A stretch of 64,000 bases of DNA from UBA2658 sp031552685 (GCA_031552685.1 JAVBMI010000003.1:214468-278467), one strand, 5' to 3'. Numbered from the stretch's first letter, positions 33,660 to 43,167 are shown. The notes: generated from the letters alone by a model not told the origin. Numbers and translations are program-made.

Positions 33660-36047
33660 CTACATTAATGTCATGTTAGGCGCGGCGGCGCGCAACATCA
33701 GCTTCTTTATTCCAGCTTCAAACTGAACCTCTATCAGGAAATCGCCGCCCATGGGTGTCATTACAGTAATTGTGCCGTCTCCGAACGCCTTATGGTTTAT
33801 GCGGTCTCCGGTCTTAAACTTCGGCAGCTCGGCAGGTTTCTTCTGCGGAGCTGAGAGAATAGATTTTCCCTGAACTGCTTCCTTGCCGTATGTTGACATT
33901 GATGCAGCGCCATATCTCTGGCTTTCTCTAAAGCTGTCGTTCGGCACAGCTCCGGTTTTTTCAATGTAGTCCTCCGGTATCTCGCTCACAAAGCGCGAGA
34001 GCCTGTTGTTGGAGGTGATGCCAAACAGCATTCGCTGCCTTGCGCAGCACAGCGTCAACTTTTTTCTCGCGCGTGTTAACCCAACATAGCACAAACGACG
34101 CTCTTCTTCAAGCTCCCCCGGCTCGCCGATGCTTCTCACACCGGGGAACACACCTTCTTCTACCCCGACAATATAAACATTGTCGAACTCAAGACCCTTC
34201 GCCGTGTGCATCGTCATCATAACAACCGCATCAGAATCCTTGTCCAGCGCGTCAAGATCAGTATAAAGCGCAACCTCGTCAAGAAATCCTGCAAGGCTTG
34301 AGTCACCTGTTTCACGCATGTAGCTGAGAATGTTTGTTTTTAATTCGCCGATGTTTTCAATTCTGCCGATATTTTCGTCTGAGGACTCCTGCTGCAAAAC
34401 GGCAACATACTTTGACTGTTCAATTACCAGATCGAACAGTTCATCAAGCGGAAGGTATTGCGCAGCGTCACGCAGAGCGTCAATGATTGCCACAAAGCTC
34501 CGGAGCTTAAGGGCACTTTTTTCCAGTTCCTTGTAGCTGCCGGCATTTTTCACCACGTTGAAAAGACTATTCCCCTCACGGGCAGCCAAGCTCCTGACGG
34601 TTTCTAAAGTTTTTTCGCCGATACCTCTTGCAGGCATGTTGATAATTCGCAGCAGTCGGATATCGTCGTTCGGGTTCTGAATGACACAGAGATATGAGAG
34701 AACATCCTTGATCTCGGCGCGTTCAAAAAAGCGGATACCGCCTACGATTCTGTAGGGAATACCATTGCGCTTAAAGGCATATTCCAGCTTGTTGGATTGG
34801 GCGTTCATTCGGTAGAGCACCACATTCTCGCGCCAATTGGTACCCAGTGAAAAACTATCCAGTATTCTTGTGGCAACATATTGCGCCTCGTCATTTTCAT
34901 TTTGCGCTACATAGAGCGTTAACCTGTCTCCGCTTTCCTGCTCTGTCCAAAGCTCCTTGCCCTTTCGCTCGCTGTTGTTGCGGATAACGCTGTTGGCAGC
35001 CTTCAGAATGTTTCCTGTAGAACGGTAATTTTGCTCCAGTCTTATCACGCGAGCGCCCTTGTACTGCTTTTCAAAGCTGAGGATGTTTTCGATGGTAGCG
35101 CCCCGGAATTTATATATACTCTGGTCATCGTCACCGACAACACAGATGTTCTGCTTCTCTCCCGCCAGCAGACTCGCGATTCTGTATTGAAGGTAGTTCG
35201 TGTCCTGGTACTCGTCGATAAGTACATATTTGAAATACTTCTGATAGTACTCACGAATATCGGCGTTATCTTCCAGCAGGCGGACCGTGTAGTACAGCAA
35301 ATCATCAAAGTCCATTGCGTCTGCTGACTTTTTGCGTTTCTCATATGCAAGATAAACTTCGCCCATATTCTTTTTTCGCAAGTCACCGCCCGCCTGAGCA
35401 AGATACTGCTCAGGCGTGATCAGCGCGTCCTTTGCCCGTCCGAATACCGTTATGAGCATCTTCGCGGGATAGGTTTTGTCGTCAAGCTCCATTTCCTTTA
35501 CAATGCGCTTGACCAAGGCGGCAGAATCGCTTGTGTCGTAAATCGTAAAATTGCTGTCAAACCCCAGCCTGTCGGCATTTCGGCGGAGTATGCGCACACA
35601 GGCCGAGTGAAAGGTTCTTGCCCAGATATCGTTTGCCTCCGGACCGAGCATTTTTTCCAGACGCTGCTTCATCTCGTCGGCGGCCTTATTAGTGAATGTT
35701 ATGGCGATTACACGCCAGGGCTCACAGGGCTCCACACGGCACAGCGGTTCTATTTTGCTCCAATCAACCGAGGCTTTGTCGTTTAAGTAGGCTTCGAGCA
35801 GCTCTACATCCTCATCAGAGGCTCCGTCAGGTATTTCGGAAGAGTCAGATGCGCGGCCAAAGCGCAGAATGTTCGCTATCCGGTTAATAACGACTGTTGT
35901 TTTTCCACTGCCTGCGCCGGCAAGGAGCAAAAGCGGCCCTTCAGTTGCCAGTGTAGCTTCAATCTGCATATCATTAAGCCCGGAAAAACAGGACGCAATT
36001 ACCGCTTTCCGAGCGTTTATGTATCTTTTTTTGAGTTTGTTGTCCAT
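33660..36047 (-). CDS. pcrA: UvrD/PcrA-type DNA helicase
   Basis: A 795-residue superfamily 1 helicase. Q-motif LNDMQIEAT (24-32), Walker A LAGAGSGKT (42-50), motif II LIDEYQDTNYLQY, motif III VGDDDQSIYKFRGA, motif IV-V region TMHTAKGLEFDNVYIVG, motif VI RRLCYVGLTRARKKL. It unwinds DNA in repair and plasmid replication and removes RNA polymerase obstacles. The C-terminal tail (KFKTGDRINHKAFGDGTI) is the Tudor-like domain typical of PcrA that binds RNA polymerase. Full length, intact. Confidence 0.93.
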   Translation of the reverse strand: MDNKLKKRYINARKAVIASCFSGLNDMQIEATLATEGPLLLLAGAGSGKTTVVINRIANILRFGRASDSSEIPDGASDEDVELLEAYLNDKASVDWSKIEPLCRVEPCEPWRVIAITFTNKAADEMKQRLEKMLGPEANDIWARTFHSACVRILRRNADRLGFDSNFTIYDTSDSAALVKRIVKEMELDDKTYPAKMLITVFGRAKDALITPEQYLAQAGGDLRKKNMGEVYLAYEKRKKSADAMDFDDLLYYTVRLLEDNADIREYYQKYFKYVLIDEYQDTNYLQYRIASLLAGEKQNICVVGDDDQSIYKFRGATIENILSFEKQYKGARVIRLEQNYRSTGNILKAANSVIRNNSERKGKELWTEQESGDRLTLYVAQNENDEAQYVATRILDSFSLGTNWRENVVLYRMNAQSNKLEYAFKRNGIPYRIVGGIRFFERAEIKDVLSYLCVIQNPNDDIRLLRIINMPARGIGEKTLETVRSLAAREGNSLFNVVKNAGSYKELEKSALKLRSFVAIIDALRDAAQYLPLDELFDLVIEQSKYVAVLQQESSDENIGRIENIGELKTNILSYMRETGDSSLAGFLDEVALYTDLDALDKDSDAVVMMTMHTAKGLEFDNVYIVGVEEGVFPGVRSIGEPGELEEERRLCYVGLTRARKKLTLCCARQRMLFGITSNNRLSRFVSEIPEDYIEKTGAVPNDSFRESQRYGAASMSTYGKEAVQGKSILSAPQKKPAELPKFKTGDRINHKAFGDGTITVMTPMGGDFLIEVQFEAGIKKLMLRAAAPNMTLM

Positions 36048-36072
36048 AGAACCACCTTTGCTTTAAGCAATA

Positions 36073-36110
36073 AATTGCACGGCCTCAATTATACATGAAG
36101 CCGTGCAATT
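36073..36110. terminator. Terminator between sigF and pcrA
   Basis: AATTGCACGGC (36073-36083) and GCCGTGCAATT (36100-36110), loop 16. Confidence 0.65.
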
Positions 36111-36124
36111 ATACAAGCTATCTT

Positions 36125-36835
36125 TCATCCGCTCAGCAACTCGCGAAGCCTCCCGACAGCACGCTTCTCCAATCGCGAAATCTGCACCTGCGACACTCCC
36201 AAAACTCTTGCTGTGCTCTCCTGTGTCATGCAGCGGAAATAGCGAAGAGCGATTACCTGCTGCTCCCGCTCAGGAAGCTGGTTAATGCTCTCTCTCAGGG
36301 CAAAGCTTTCAATGAGCCTCTCCTCCTGTCCGCTGTCACCAAGAACCTGCTCAAGTGAGAAACCGTCCTCCCCTGTCTCGCGCTGCAGTGATTCAGTCGG
36401 ACCAACGGCAATTTCTGCGCTGGCGATATCGGTAGCGTCGATCTCCGTGAAGGCGGATATTTCGGACAAAGTTGGCTCGCGTCCGAGATCCTGTTCTAGG
36501 ATATTTCTTGCGGTCTTGATAACCTGAGCGCGCTCCTTTATTCCGCGGCTGACCTTAACGGTGCCGTCGTCGCGAAGAAATCGCCTTATTTCCCCGGAAA
36601 TCTTTGGCACTGCATAGGTGGAAAACTGCGTTCCGTACTCCTCATCATACCCGGAAATCGCCTTGAGGAAGCCGACACACCCCAGCTGGTATAGGTCGTC
36701 TGCATCAACTCCGCGCCCGAAAAACCTTCTTGCTATACTCCAAATCAACCCTGTGTTCTCTTCAATGAGGCGCTGCGCCGCATCTCTGTCTCCATTTTTT
36801 GCGTCTTTGAGCGCTTGCACCATTTCATCTGTCAT
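36125..36835 (-). CDS. sigF: Sporulation sigma factor F
   Basis: A 236-residue sigma-70 family factor of the SigF/SigG sporulation group. Region 2 covers GLIWSIARRFFGRG through DDLYQLGCVGFLKAI and YGTQFSTYAVPKISGEIRRF; region 4 is the helix-turn-helix MTQESTARVLGVSQVQISRL near 200-220. It directs forespore transcription. It is the third gene of spoIIAA-spoIIAB-sigF and overlaps spoIIAB by four bases. The context distinguishes it from SigG. Confidence 0.95.
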   Translation of the reverse strand: MTDEMVQALKDAKNGDRDAAQRLIEENTGLIWSIARRFFGRGVDADDLYQLGCVGFLKAISGYDEEYGTQFSTYAVPKISGEIRRFLRDDGTVKVSRGIKERAQVIKTARNILEQDLGREPTLSEISAFTEIDATDIASAEIAVGPTESLQRETGEDGFSLEQVLGDSGQEERLIESFALRESINQLPEREQQVIALRYFRCMTQESTARVLGVSQVQISRLEKRAVGRLRELLSG

Positions 36836-37266
36836 CTAACCGGACTTCTGCGGACTATGCGTTTCCACATTGTCACGCTTGTCCCCTTGTTTTCTTCGGA
36901 GCGAATCCTTATCTTATCCATAAAGCTGTCCATAATCGTAAAGCCCATACCGCTGCGTTCTTCACCCCCGGTTGAGAACATCGGTTCTCGTGCTTTCTCT
37001 ATATCCGTAATCCCGATTCCGCAGTCACGAATTACAATCTCCAGCGTTTCAGCAGTGATGCTTGCGCGAAGCTGAATCGTCCCGATGGTATCGGGATAGG
37101 CGTGAACTATGCAGTTCGTAACTGCCTCGCTGACCGCGGTTTTTATATCGCCAAGCTCTTCGAGCGTCGGGTCAAGTCTTGCAGCAAAAGCGCCGATAGA
37201 CGCTCTTGCAAAACCTTCGTTAACGCTCATACTGGGAAATTCCATTTTTATGTAGTTATCGCTCAT
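36832..37266 (-). CDS. spoIIAB: Anti-sigma F factor SpoIIAB
   Basis: A 144-residue GHKL-fold serine kinase that holds sigma F inactive and phosphorylates SpoIIAA. The N box is EAVTNCIVHAY (about 46-56), the G1 box DCGIGI (about 80-85) and the G2 region ERSGMGF (about 101-107). It overlaps both neighbours by four bases (ATGA), the classic coupled arrangement. Confidence 0.95.
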   Translation of the reverse strand: MSDNYIKMEFPSMSVNEGFARASIGAFAARLDPTLEELGDIKTAVSEAVTNCIVHAYPDTIGTIQLRASITAETLEIVIRDCGIGITDIEKAREPMFSTGGEERSGMGFTIMDSFMDKIRIRSEENKGTSVTMWKRIVRRSPVR

Positions 37267-37598
37267 ACGTACTGCCCCCCCTCTCTGGCTAGTCCGACAA
37301 TGTTAATTACACGGTCAATTCCCGAGGCGTCCAGCACCCGCAAAGGTTGTCCCTGCGGCCCTTCCACCCAGGCTTTCCCGCCCATTTCGTTCATATGCTT
37401 CTGCGCCCGTAGAATCACTGCGATTCCGGAGCTGTCCATGAAGTTGAGTTTTGAGAGCTCAACTACGCAATCTCTTGGTAAATATTCATCAATAAGATTG
37501 TCAATTGTGGTCATAGACCCCTTTGCACCGTGATGGTCAAGTTCCCCAGTGAGCGACAGAGTCAAACGCCCATTGTCATATTTCGAAAAAATCTTCAT
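37263..37598 (-). CDS. spoIIAA: Anti-anti-sigma factor SpoIIAA
   Basis: A 111-residue STAS-domain protein. The phosphorylated serine lies in NFMDSSGIAVILR (S56/S57). The start at 37598 follows GGAGGT seven bases away and gives the usual MKIFSKYDNGRL; the open frame 18 codons further upstream runs through a terminator hairpin and is not used. Dephosphorylated SpoIIAA frees sigma F from SpoIIAB. I see no clear sigma-H promoter between here and valS. Confidence 0.94.
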   Translation of the reverse strand: MKIFSKYDNGRLTLSLTGELDHHGAKGSMTTIDNLIDEYLPRDCVVELSKLNFMDSSGIAVILRAQKHMNEMGGKAWVEGPQGQPLRVLDASGIDRVINIVGLAREGGQYV

Positions 37599-37617
37599 TT
37601 TGACCTCCAAAAGCAGA

Positions 37618-37655
37618 AAAATGGCATTGCAGAATAGTGCCTGCAATGCCATTTT
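37618..37655. terminator. Terminator after valS
   Basis: AAAATGGCATTGCAG (37618-37632) and its complement (37641-37655), loop 8, between valS and spoIIAA; the valS transcript would end in a U-run. Confidence 0.8.
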
Positions 37656-37702
37656 ATTTTGATTTTCGGATTTATTTTGCCGAATGTCGTCGGCTGTGGG
37701 AA

Positions 37703-40327
37703 TTATCCGAGTTTATTAAGGCTCTCTACCAGATTATCCATCAACGCCCTGGCTTTCTCTAAACGTTCGCGCTCCGCTTCAATAACCTTTTCCGGCGCTT
37801 TGGAAATAAACTTCTCATTCGCCAGCTTTGCTACCTGTCCCTCATATTCCTTCTTTGCTTTTTCAATTTCGCGTGTCAGTCTCTCGCGCTCTTTCTCAAA
37901 ATCAACAAGGTCGGACATGGGGATAAACATTTTTGCCTTTCCTGTGACGACGGATACGAGTCCCTCCAGATTTTCCGGTGCGTCAGACTGCACGGTTACC
38001 TTGTCAGCATAGGCCAGCTTCATTAAGAAAGCCTCTCCGTTTTCGAATATCTGAGGCGAATCGGTTGCGACTATAATATGCGCCTTGCGGGACGGAGGAA
38101 CATTCATCTCCGCCCTGCGGCTGCGGATCGCCTTGATAGCCTCCACCAGAATCTCAAAATCGTTTTCGTCTTTAGGAAAATGGAGTTTTTCAGTATACTC
38201 AGGAAAGCTCTGAAGCATGAGCAAATCGCCGTCATGCGGTATGGCCTGCCAGATTTCCTCCGTGATAAAGGGCATGAACGGATGCAGCAGCTTCAGCAGT
38301 TCGTTCAGGACATACAGCAGCACTTTCTGTGCATTAATCTTATCTTCCCCGTCCTCGCTGTTCAGTCGCGGCTTTGTCAGCTCGATATACCAGTCGCAGT
38401 AGCTGTCCCAGATAAAATCGTTCACCTTCTGCGCGGCAATGCCAAGCTCGAAGCTGTCCATGTTCTCGTTGATTTCGCGGACGATGGTGTTGAGCTTTGA
38501 CAGAATCCACTTATCCTCAGTCGCCAGCTTTTCAGGCAGCTCACACTTGTCGATAGTCAGGTTCATCATGACAAAGCGGCTGGCGTTCCAGATTTTGTTG
38601 GCGAAATTGCGCATGGCCTCGCAGCGCTCACTATAAAAGCGCATATCATTGCCGGGGCTGTTGCCAGTAATCATGTTGAAGCGCAGAGCGTCACAACCGT
38701 ACTGGTCTATCATTTCCAGAGGGTCTATGCCATTGCCGAGAGATTTTGACATTTTGCGTCCCTTGTCATCGCGTATCAGGCCATGTATCATAACTGTGTT
38801 AAACGGCGCTTGCTTCGTGTTTTCAAAACCGGAGAATATCATCCTCGCAACCCAGAAAAAGATGATATCATAGCCGGTTACAAGAACGTCTGTCGGGTAG
38901 AAATAATCGAGGTCGGGCGTCTTCTCAGGCCAGCCCAGAGTTGAAAACGGCCAGAGCGCGGACGAAAACCATGTGTCCAGAACATCTTCGTCCTGTGTTA
39001 TATTCTTGCTTCCGCATTTTTCACATTCCTGCTCGTCCTCTTTGGATACCGTAACATGGCCGCAATCAGCGCAGTACCATGCGGGGATGCGGTGTCCCCA
39101 CCAGAGCTGGCGGGATATACACCAGTCGTGGACGTTCTCCATCCAGTTGATATAAATCTTCGAAAAGCGTTCAGGAACAAATTTCAGCTCCCCGTCCTCA
39201 ACAACGCGAATCGCTTCAACCGAAAGCGGCTTCATTTTAACAAACCACTGTGCTGAAACAATCGGTTCAACGTCTGTAGAGCAGCGGTAACAGGTGCCGA
39301 CATTGTGAGGATGCTCCTGCGCATCTTCAAGCAGACCAAGAGCTTCAAGGTCAGCAAGGACAGCCTTTCTTGCCTCATATCTGTCAAGTCCGTTATACTT
39401 GCCGCCCAGCTCATTGACGCAGCCGTTGTCGTCCAGAACTTTGATGATTTCCAGATTGTGACGCATACCGACTTCAAAGTCGTTCGGGTCGTGCGCCGGC
39501 GTCATCTTGACGCAGCCTGTGCCGAACTCCATGTCGCAGTACTCATCACCGACAATCGGGATTTCCCTGTCGAGGAGCGGCAGAATGCAGGTCTTGCCGA
39601 TGAGGTGCCTGTATCGCTCATCGTTCGGGTTTACCGCAACGCCGCTGTCGCCCAACATGGTTTCAGGTCTTGTCGTTGCAATGACTATAAAGCCGCTACC
39701 GTCTGCGAGCGGATAACGAACACGCCAGAGCTTGCCGGGCTTGTCTTTATACTCGACCTCGGCATCCGATAGGGCTGTGGTACATTTCGGGCACCAGTTG
39801 ACGATTCGGCTGCCTTTATAAATAAGCCCCTTGTCATACATCGTGACAAAAACCTCGCGTACGGCCTTTGAGCAGCCGTCGTCAAGCGTAAAGCGCGCTC
39901 TGTCCCAGTCGCAGGATGCGCCCAGCTTTTTCTGCTGGTCTACTATACGGTCTCCGTATTTGTCCTTCCAGTCCCAAACGCGTTCCAAAAACGCCTCGCG
40001 TCCGAGATCATATCGGCTCAGTCCCTCCTGCTCGCGGAGCGTCTCTTCCACCTTTATCTGCGTTGCAATGCCGGCATGGTCGGTTCCAGGCACCCAGAGC
40101 GCGGAGAAGCCCTTCATGCGTTTGTAGCGGATCAGAATGTCCTGCCATGTCGCGTCCATCGCGTGACCCATGTGAAGCTGTCCTGTGACGTTCGGAGGGG
40201 GCATAACGATTGTAAACGGCTTCTTATTCGGATCGCGGTGTCCGGCAAAGGCTTTCTTTTGCTCCCACATAGAGTATATTCTGTTTTCAACCTCTTTCGG
40301 TTCGTAAACCTTGTTGAGTTCTTTCAT
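37703..40327 (-). CDS. valS: Valyl-tRNA synthetase
   Basis: An 874-residue class I synthetase. HIGH motif as HMGH (52-55) after PPPNVTGQL; KMSKS motif in KGRKMSKSLGNGIDP; an editing domain lies between (including the stretch ATTRPETMLGDSGVAV); the C-terminal coiled coil (ERERLTREIEKAKKEYEGQV) is the tRNA-binding arm of ValRS. A T-box leader with a Val specifier precedes it, so expression is predicted to rise when tRNA-Val is uncharged. Confidence 0.97.
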   Translation of the reverse strand: MKELNKVYEPKEVENRIYSMWEQKKAFAGHRDPNKKPFTIVMPPPNVTGQLHMGHAMDATWQDILIRYKRMKGFSALWVPGTDHAGIATQIKVEETLREQEGLSRYDLGREAFLERVWDWKDKYGDRIVDQQKKLGASCDWDRARFTLDDGCSKAVREVFVTMYDKGLIYKGSRIVNWCPKCTTALSDAEVEYKDKPGKLWRVRYPLADGSGFIVIATTRPETMLGDSGVAVNPNDERYRHLIGKTCILPLLDREIPIVGDEYCDMEFGTGCVKMTPAHDPNDFEVGMRHNLEIIKVLDDNGCVNELGGKYNGLDRYEARKAVLADLEALGLLEDAQEHPHNVGTCYRCSTDVEPIVSAQWFVKMKPLSVEAIRVVEDGELKFVPERFSKIYINWMENVHDWCISRQLWWGHRIPAWYCADCGHVTVSKEDEQECEKCGSKNITQDEDVLDTWFSSALWPFSTLGWPEKTPDLDYFYPTDVLVTGYDIIFFWVARMIFSGFENTKQAPFNTVMIHGLIRDDKGRKMSKSLGNGIDPLEMIDQYGCDALRFNMITGNSPGNDMRFYSERCEAMRNFANKIWNASRFVMMNLTIDKCELPEKLATEDKWILSKLNTIVREINENMDSFELGIAAQKVNDFIWDSYCDWYIELTKPRLNSEDGEDKINAQKVLLYVLNELLKLLHPFMPFITEEIWQAIPHDGDLLMLQSFPEYTEKLHFPKDENDFEILVEAIKAIRSRRAEMNVPPSRKAHIIVATDSPQIFENGEAFLMKLAYADKVTVQSDAPENLEGLVSVVTGKAKMFIPMSDLVDFEKERERLTREIEKAKKEYEGQVAKLANEKFISKAPEKVIEAERERLEKARALMDNLVESLNKLG

Positions 40328-40334
40328 TTTTTTC

Positions 40335-40560
40335 CTCCAATAAAAAACGCCCCAAGCACTAGCTCAGGGCGAATAAAATCCGTGTTACCACCTGAATTCG
40401 GCGCAAGCGCCGCACTCAAACCCCTTAACGCGGGAAACGTTCCGGCATTTCCTCCGGAAAGCTCGGGAGCGACCAAAAACGAGTTGCACACAGGCTCACA
40501 CCTTACTCCTGCTCTCTGAACTGCGACTTCGCTTTACTTCTCCGTCAATGCTGTTGTTTA
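40335..40560 (-). promoter_or_regulatory. T-box leader of valS with GUC (Val) specifier
   Basis: Reading the minus strand: stem I elements AAGTAAAG and AGAGAG, then GGTCGCTCCCGAGC, in which the specifier GTC is complementary to 40471-40473. The T-box sequence TGGTAACACG is complementary to 40381-40390. A terminator hairpin (40348-40371) and U-run (40341-40347) precede the valS RBS. The specifier matches the downstream gene, which supports the same reading for the Tyr leader at 28570. Confidence 0.9.
40341..40371 (-). terminator. Regulated terminator of the valS T-box
   Basis: Ten-pair stem with two G-U pairs, TAGT loop, six-T run on the minus strand. Confidence 0.85.
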
Positions 40561-40564
40561 TGTG

Positions 40565-40593
40565 ATTATAGTGGAATCCTCAGCGTTTGTCAA
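40565..40593 (-). promoter_or_regulatory. valS promoter
   Basis: Minus-strand TTGACA (40588-40593), 17-base spacer, TATAAT (40565-40570): both boxes perfect. It overlaps the 3' end of the flavoprotein gene. Confidence 0.85.
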
Positions 40594-41389
40594 GAAATTC
40601 ACTTGCTGAAATCGCCGCGGTGTTGCCCTGCCCCACTGCTCTTGCGACCTGATACGGCCTGCCGATGCAGTCCCCTGCAGCATAAACGCCTTTAATCGAG
40701 GTTTCCATACGGTCGTTAACCGCAATATGTCCGTCGCAGATTTCCAGCCCGGGCAGGAAGCTGTCAGGCGAAATTGTGCTACGAAGGATAAATACACCGT
40801 TCACCGGATATTCAACGCCGTCTGCAATAAGCGCCGTCACAGTTTCTCCGCCTTTTACCTCGTACTTCTTCGCCCGTGCTTTGTCAAAGAAATCCACCTC
40901 ACAGCCCATCGCGACAAGCGCGGCTGCCTCCTCCTCGGCATATTCATTCATGCCGATAACTGCGACCCTTTTTCCTCGGTAGAGCATACCGTCACAAGTT
41001 GCGCAGTACGAAACACCGCGTCCAAGAAATTCAGCTTCACCGGGAAAAACCTGTCCCTTCACAATGCCGGTAGTGAGAATGAGCGCTCCAGCCTGATAGT
41101 TGTCGTTACCGACGCTGACATAGAAGCTCTCACCCATCGGCATGGCGCTGATAGCCCGTGCCGTAAGCACTTCAACGCCTGCATCCTCAAGCTGCTTGCG
41201 GAAGTTTTCCAGCATCTCGGGTCCGCTTACATTCGGCAGTCCGGGGTAATTTGCAATGTGCTTTGTTTTCCATACATCACTTTCAGCGGCTGAATTGCCG
41301 ATAAGCAGCACACTCTTGCCACGGTTTTTCGCCGTGAGCGCTGCAGAAACTCCGGCGGGTCCGCCGCCGATTATAATAATATCGTACAT
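40580..41389 (-). CDS. Thioredoxin-reductase-like flavoprotein without canonical NADPH motifs
   Basis: A 269-residue FAD protein, shorter than the usual 305-320. FAD motif IIGGGPAGVSAAL (7-19); redox-active CATC at 129-132 in the position of TrxB; FAD C-terminal motif GVYAAGDC near 235. The NADPH loop, normally GGGDSAxEEA, reads IGMNEYAEEEA, and the HRRxxxR 2'-phosphate motif is replaced by FFDKARAKKYE. This combination recalls ferredoxin-dependent flavin thioredoxin reductases of clostridia. No thioredoxin gene is adjacent. Confidence 0.8.
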   Translation of the reverse strand: MYDIIIIGGGPAGVSAALTAKNRGKSVLLIGNSAAESDVWKTKHIANYPGLPNVSGPEMLENFRKQLEDAGVEVLTARAISAMPMGESFYVSVGNDNYQAGALILTTGIVKGQVFPGEAEFLGRGVSYCATCDGMLYRGKRVAVIGMNEYAEEEAAALVAMGCEVDFFDKARAKKYEVKGGETVTALIADGVEYPVNGVFILRSTISPDSFLPGLEICDGHIAVNDRMETSIKGVYAAGDCIGRPYQVARAVGQGNTAAISASEFLDKR

Positions 41390-41442
41390 GATAAATGCTC
41401 CAGATTTCTTTATTTTTGTATATGCATTCTACCACGTTGCTG

Positions 41443-41471
41443 TTGTAATTAAAAGTAAAATCGTATATAAT
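41443..41471 (+). promoter_or_regulatory. glnS promoter
   Basis: TTGTAA (41443-41448), 17-base spacer, TATAAT (41466-41471). Confidence 0.7.
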
Positions 41472-41500
41472 ACGACCATATTACTGGGCTGAGGTACACT

Positions 41501-43162
41501 ATGGACGAGAACACCAAGAATTTTATACACGACTTTATCGACGAGGACATTGCCCCCGGCGGCGCTTATGCAGGAAAAACCGTTCACACCCGCTTTCCGC
41601 CGGAGCCTAACGGTTATTTGCACATCGGTCACGCCAAGGCGATCTATGTCGATTTTGGGACAGCACAAAAATACGGCGGTCTTTGCAACCTGAGGATGGA
41701 CGACACCAACCCCTCCAAGGAGGACACGGAATATGTTGACGCCATTAAGGAAGACATCCACTGGTTGGGTTATGACTGGGGCGACAGGTTTTACTACGCT
41801 TCCGACTACTTTGAGGATATGTATGGCTTTGCGCTTGAGCTGATAAACAAAGGCCTCGCCTATGTCTGTGAGCTAAGCCCCGAGCAAACGCGCGAAATGC
41901 GCGGGAGTGTTGGTGTTCCGGCGCAGTCACCCTTCCGGGACAGACCCGCTGACGAAAGCCTCGACCTTTTCAAGCGTATGCGGGCAGGTGAATTTGAAAA
42001 CGGCAAATATACCCTCCGCGCTAGAATCGACCTCTTCTCCGGCAACTTCAATATGCGCGATCCCGTTATTTACAGAATAAACCACGAGTCACACCACCGC
42101 ACCGGCGACAACTGGTGCATATACCCGATGTACGACTTTGCCCACCCCATAGAGGACGCGATGGAGGGCATCACGCACTCCCTGTGCTCACTCGAATTTG
42201 AAGACCACCGCCCGCTTTACGACTGGGTGATAGACAATATTTCCGCTCCGGCAAAGCCCCGCCAGATTGAGTTTGCTCGTCTGGGAATCAACTATACGGT
42301 AATGTCCAAGCGCAAGCTGCGCAGACTTGTCGAGGAGGGCTATGTATCCGGCTGGGACGACCCCAGAATGCCGACGCTTTGCGGCCTGCGCCGCCGGGGT
42401 TACACCCCCCTTTCCATTCGCAGCTTTTCCGAGCGCAACGGCGTTGCTAAGATGGCTTCCACTGTAGAATACGGATTTCTTGAGCACTGTCTTCGTGAGG
42501 ACCTGAATGAAAAGGCTTTCCGCGTAATGGCAGTTCTTGAGCCGATTAAGCTCACAATAACTAACTACCCCGAGAGCAAAACAGAAGTGTTCTTGGTTGA
42601 AAACAACCCCAACCGCCCCGAGGACGGCAGTCGGGAGGTCGTGTTCTCCCGTAACCTTTATATCGAGGCCGAAGACTTCATGGAAGAACCCGCTAGCAAG
42701 TATTTCCGTCTTTTCCCTGGGAATGAAGTGCGGCTAAAGGGCGCTTATGTCGTAAAATGTACGGGATGTACCAAGGATGCGGTCGGTAACATTCTTGAAG
42801 TAACTGCGGAATACGACCCCGACAGCAGCGGCGGTGACCCGAAGGACGGGCGCAAAGTCAAAGGAACGATTCACTGGGTGGACGCCGAAACCGCAGCGGA
42901 TGCCGAGGTTCGCATCTATGACAACCTTTTCTCAGACCCCGACCCGGACGGCGGAGACAAGGACTTCATCGACTGCCTCAATCCTGATTCTCTACAAGTT
43001 CTCAATAATTGCAAGATTGAAAGCACTCTTAAAAACGCAGTTTTTCCTCAGTCTTTCCAATTTATGCGCAAGGGATACTTCTGCGTTGACAATAAGGACA
43101 GCTCGCCTGAGCATCTTGTTTTCAACCGCTCCGTTGCTCTGAAGGACAGCTTCAAGGTATAA
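41501..43162 (+). CDS. glnS: Glutaminyl-tRNA synthetase
   Basis: A 553-residue class I synthetase. FPPEPNGYLHIGHAKA holds HIGH at 41-44; the KMSKS equivalent is VMSKRKLRRL. The C-terminal beta-barrel anticodon-binding domain typical of GlnRS is present (about residues 340-550). It charges tRNA-Gln directly. Many Firmicutes lack GlnRS and use Glu-tRNA amidotransferase, so a free-standing GlnRS hints at ancient transfer, common in some clostridia. RBS GAGG; its own promoter and terminator. Confidence 0.95.
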   Translation: MDENTKNFIHDFIDEDIAPGGAYAGKTVHTRFPPEPNGYLHIGHAKAIYVDFGTAQKYGGLCNLRMDDTNPSKEDTEYVDAIKEDIHWLGYDWGDRFYYASDYFEDMYGFALELINKGLAYVCELSPEQTREMRGSVGVPAQSPFRDRPADESLDLFKRMRAGEFENGKYTLRARIDLFSGNFNMRDPVIYRINHESHHRTGDNWCIYPMYDFAHPIEDAMEGITHSLCSLEFEDHRPLYDWVIDNISAPAKPRQIEFARLGINYTVMSKRKLRRLVEEGYVSGWDDPRMPTLCGLRRRGYTPLSIRSFSERNGVAKMASTVEYGFLEHCLREDLNEKAFRVMAVLEPIKLTITNYPESKTEVFLVENNPNRPEDGSREVVFSRNLYIEAEDFMEEPASKYFRLFPGNEVRLKGAYVVKCTGCTKDAVGNILEVTAEYDPDSSGGDPKDGRKVKGTIHWVDAETAADAEVRIYDNLFSDPDPDGGDKDFIDCLNPDSLQVLNNCKIESTLKNAVFPQSFQFMRKGYFCVDNKDSSPEHLVFNRSVALKDSFKV

Positions 43163-43167
43163 TTTAA

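Noticed and set aside
37599..37652. Longer SpoIIAA N-terminus
   Set aside because: It would be encoded by the valS terminator hairpin; the GGAGGT site supports the start at 37598.
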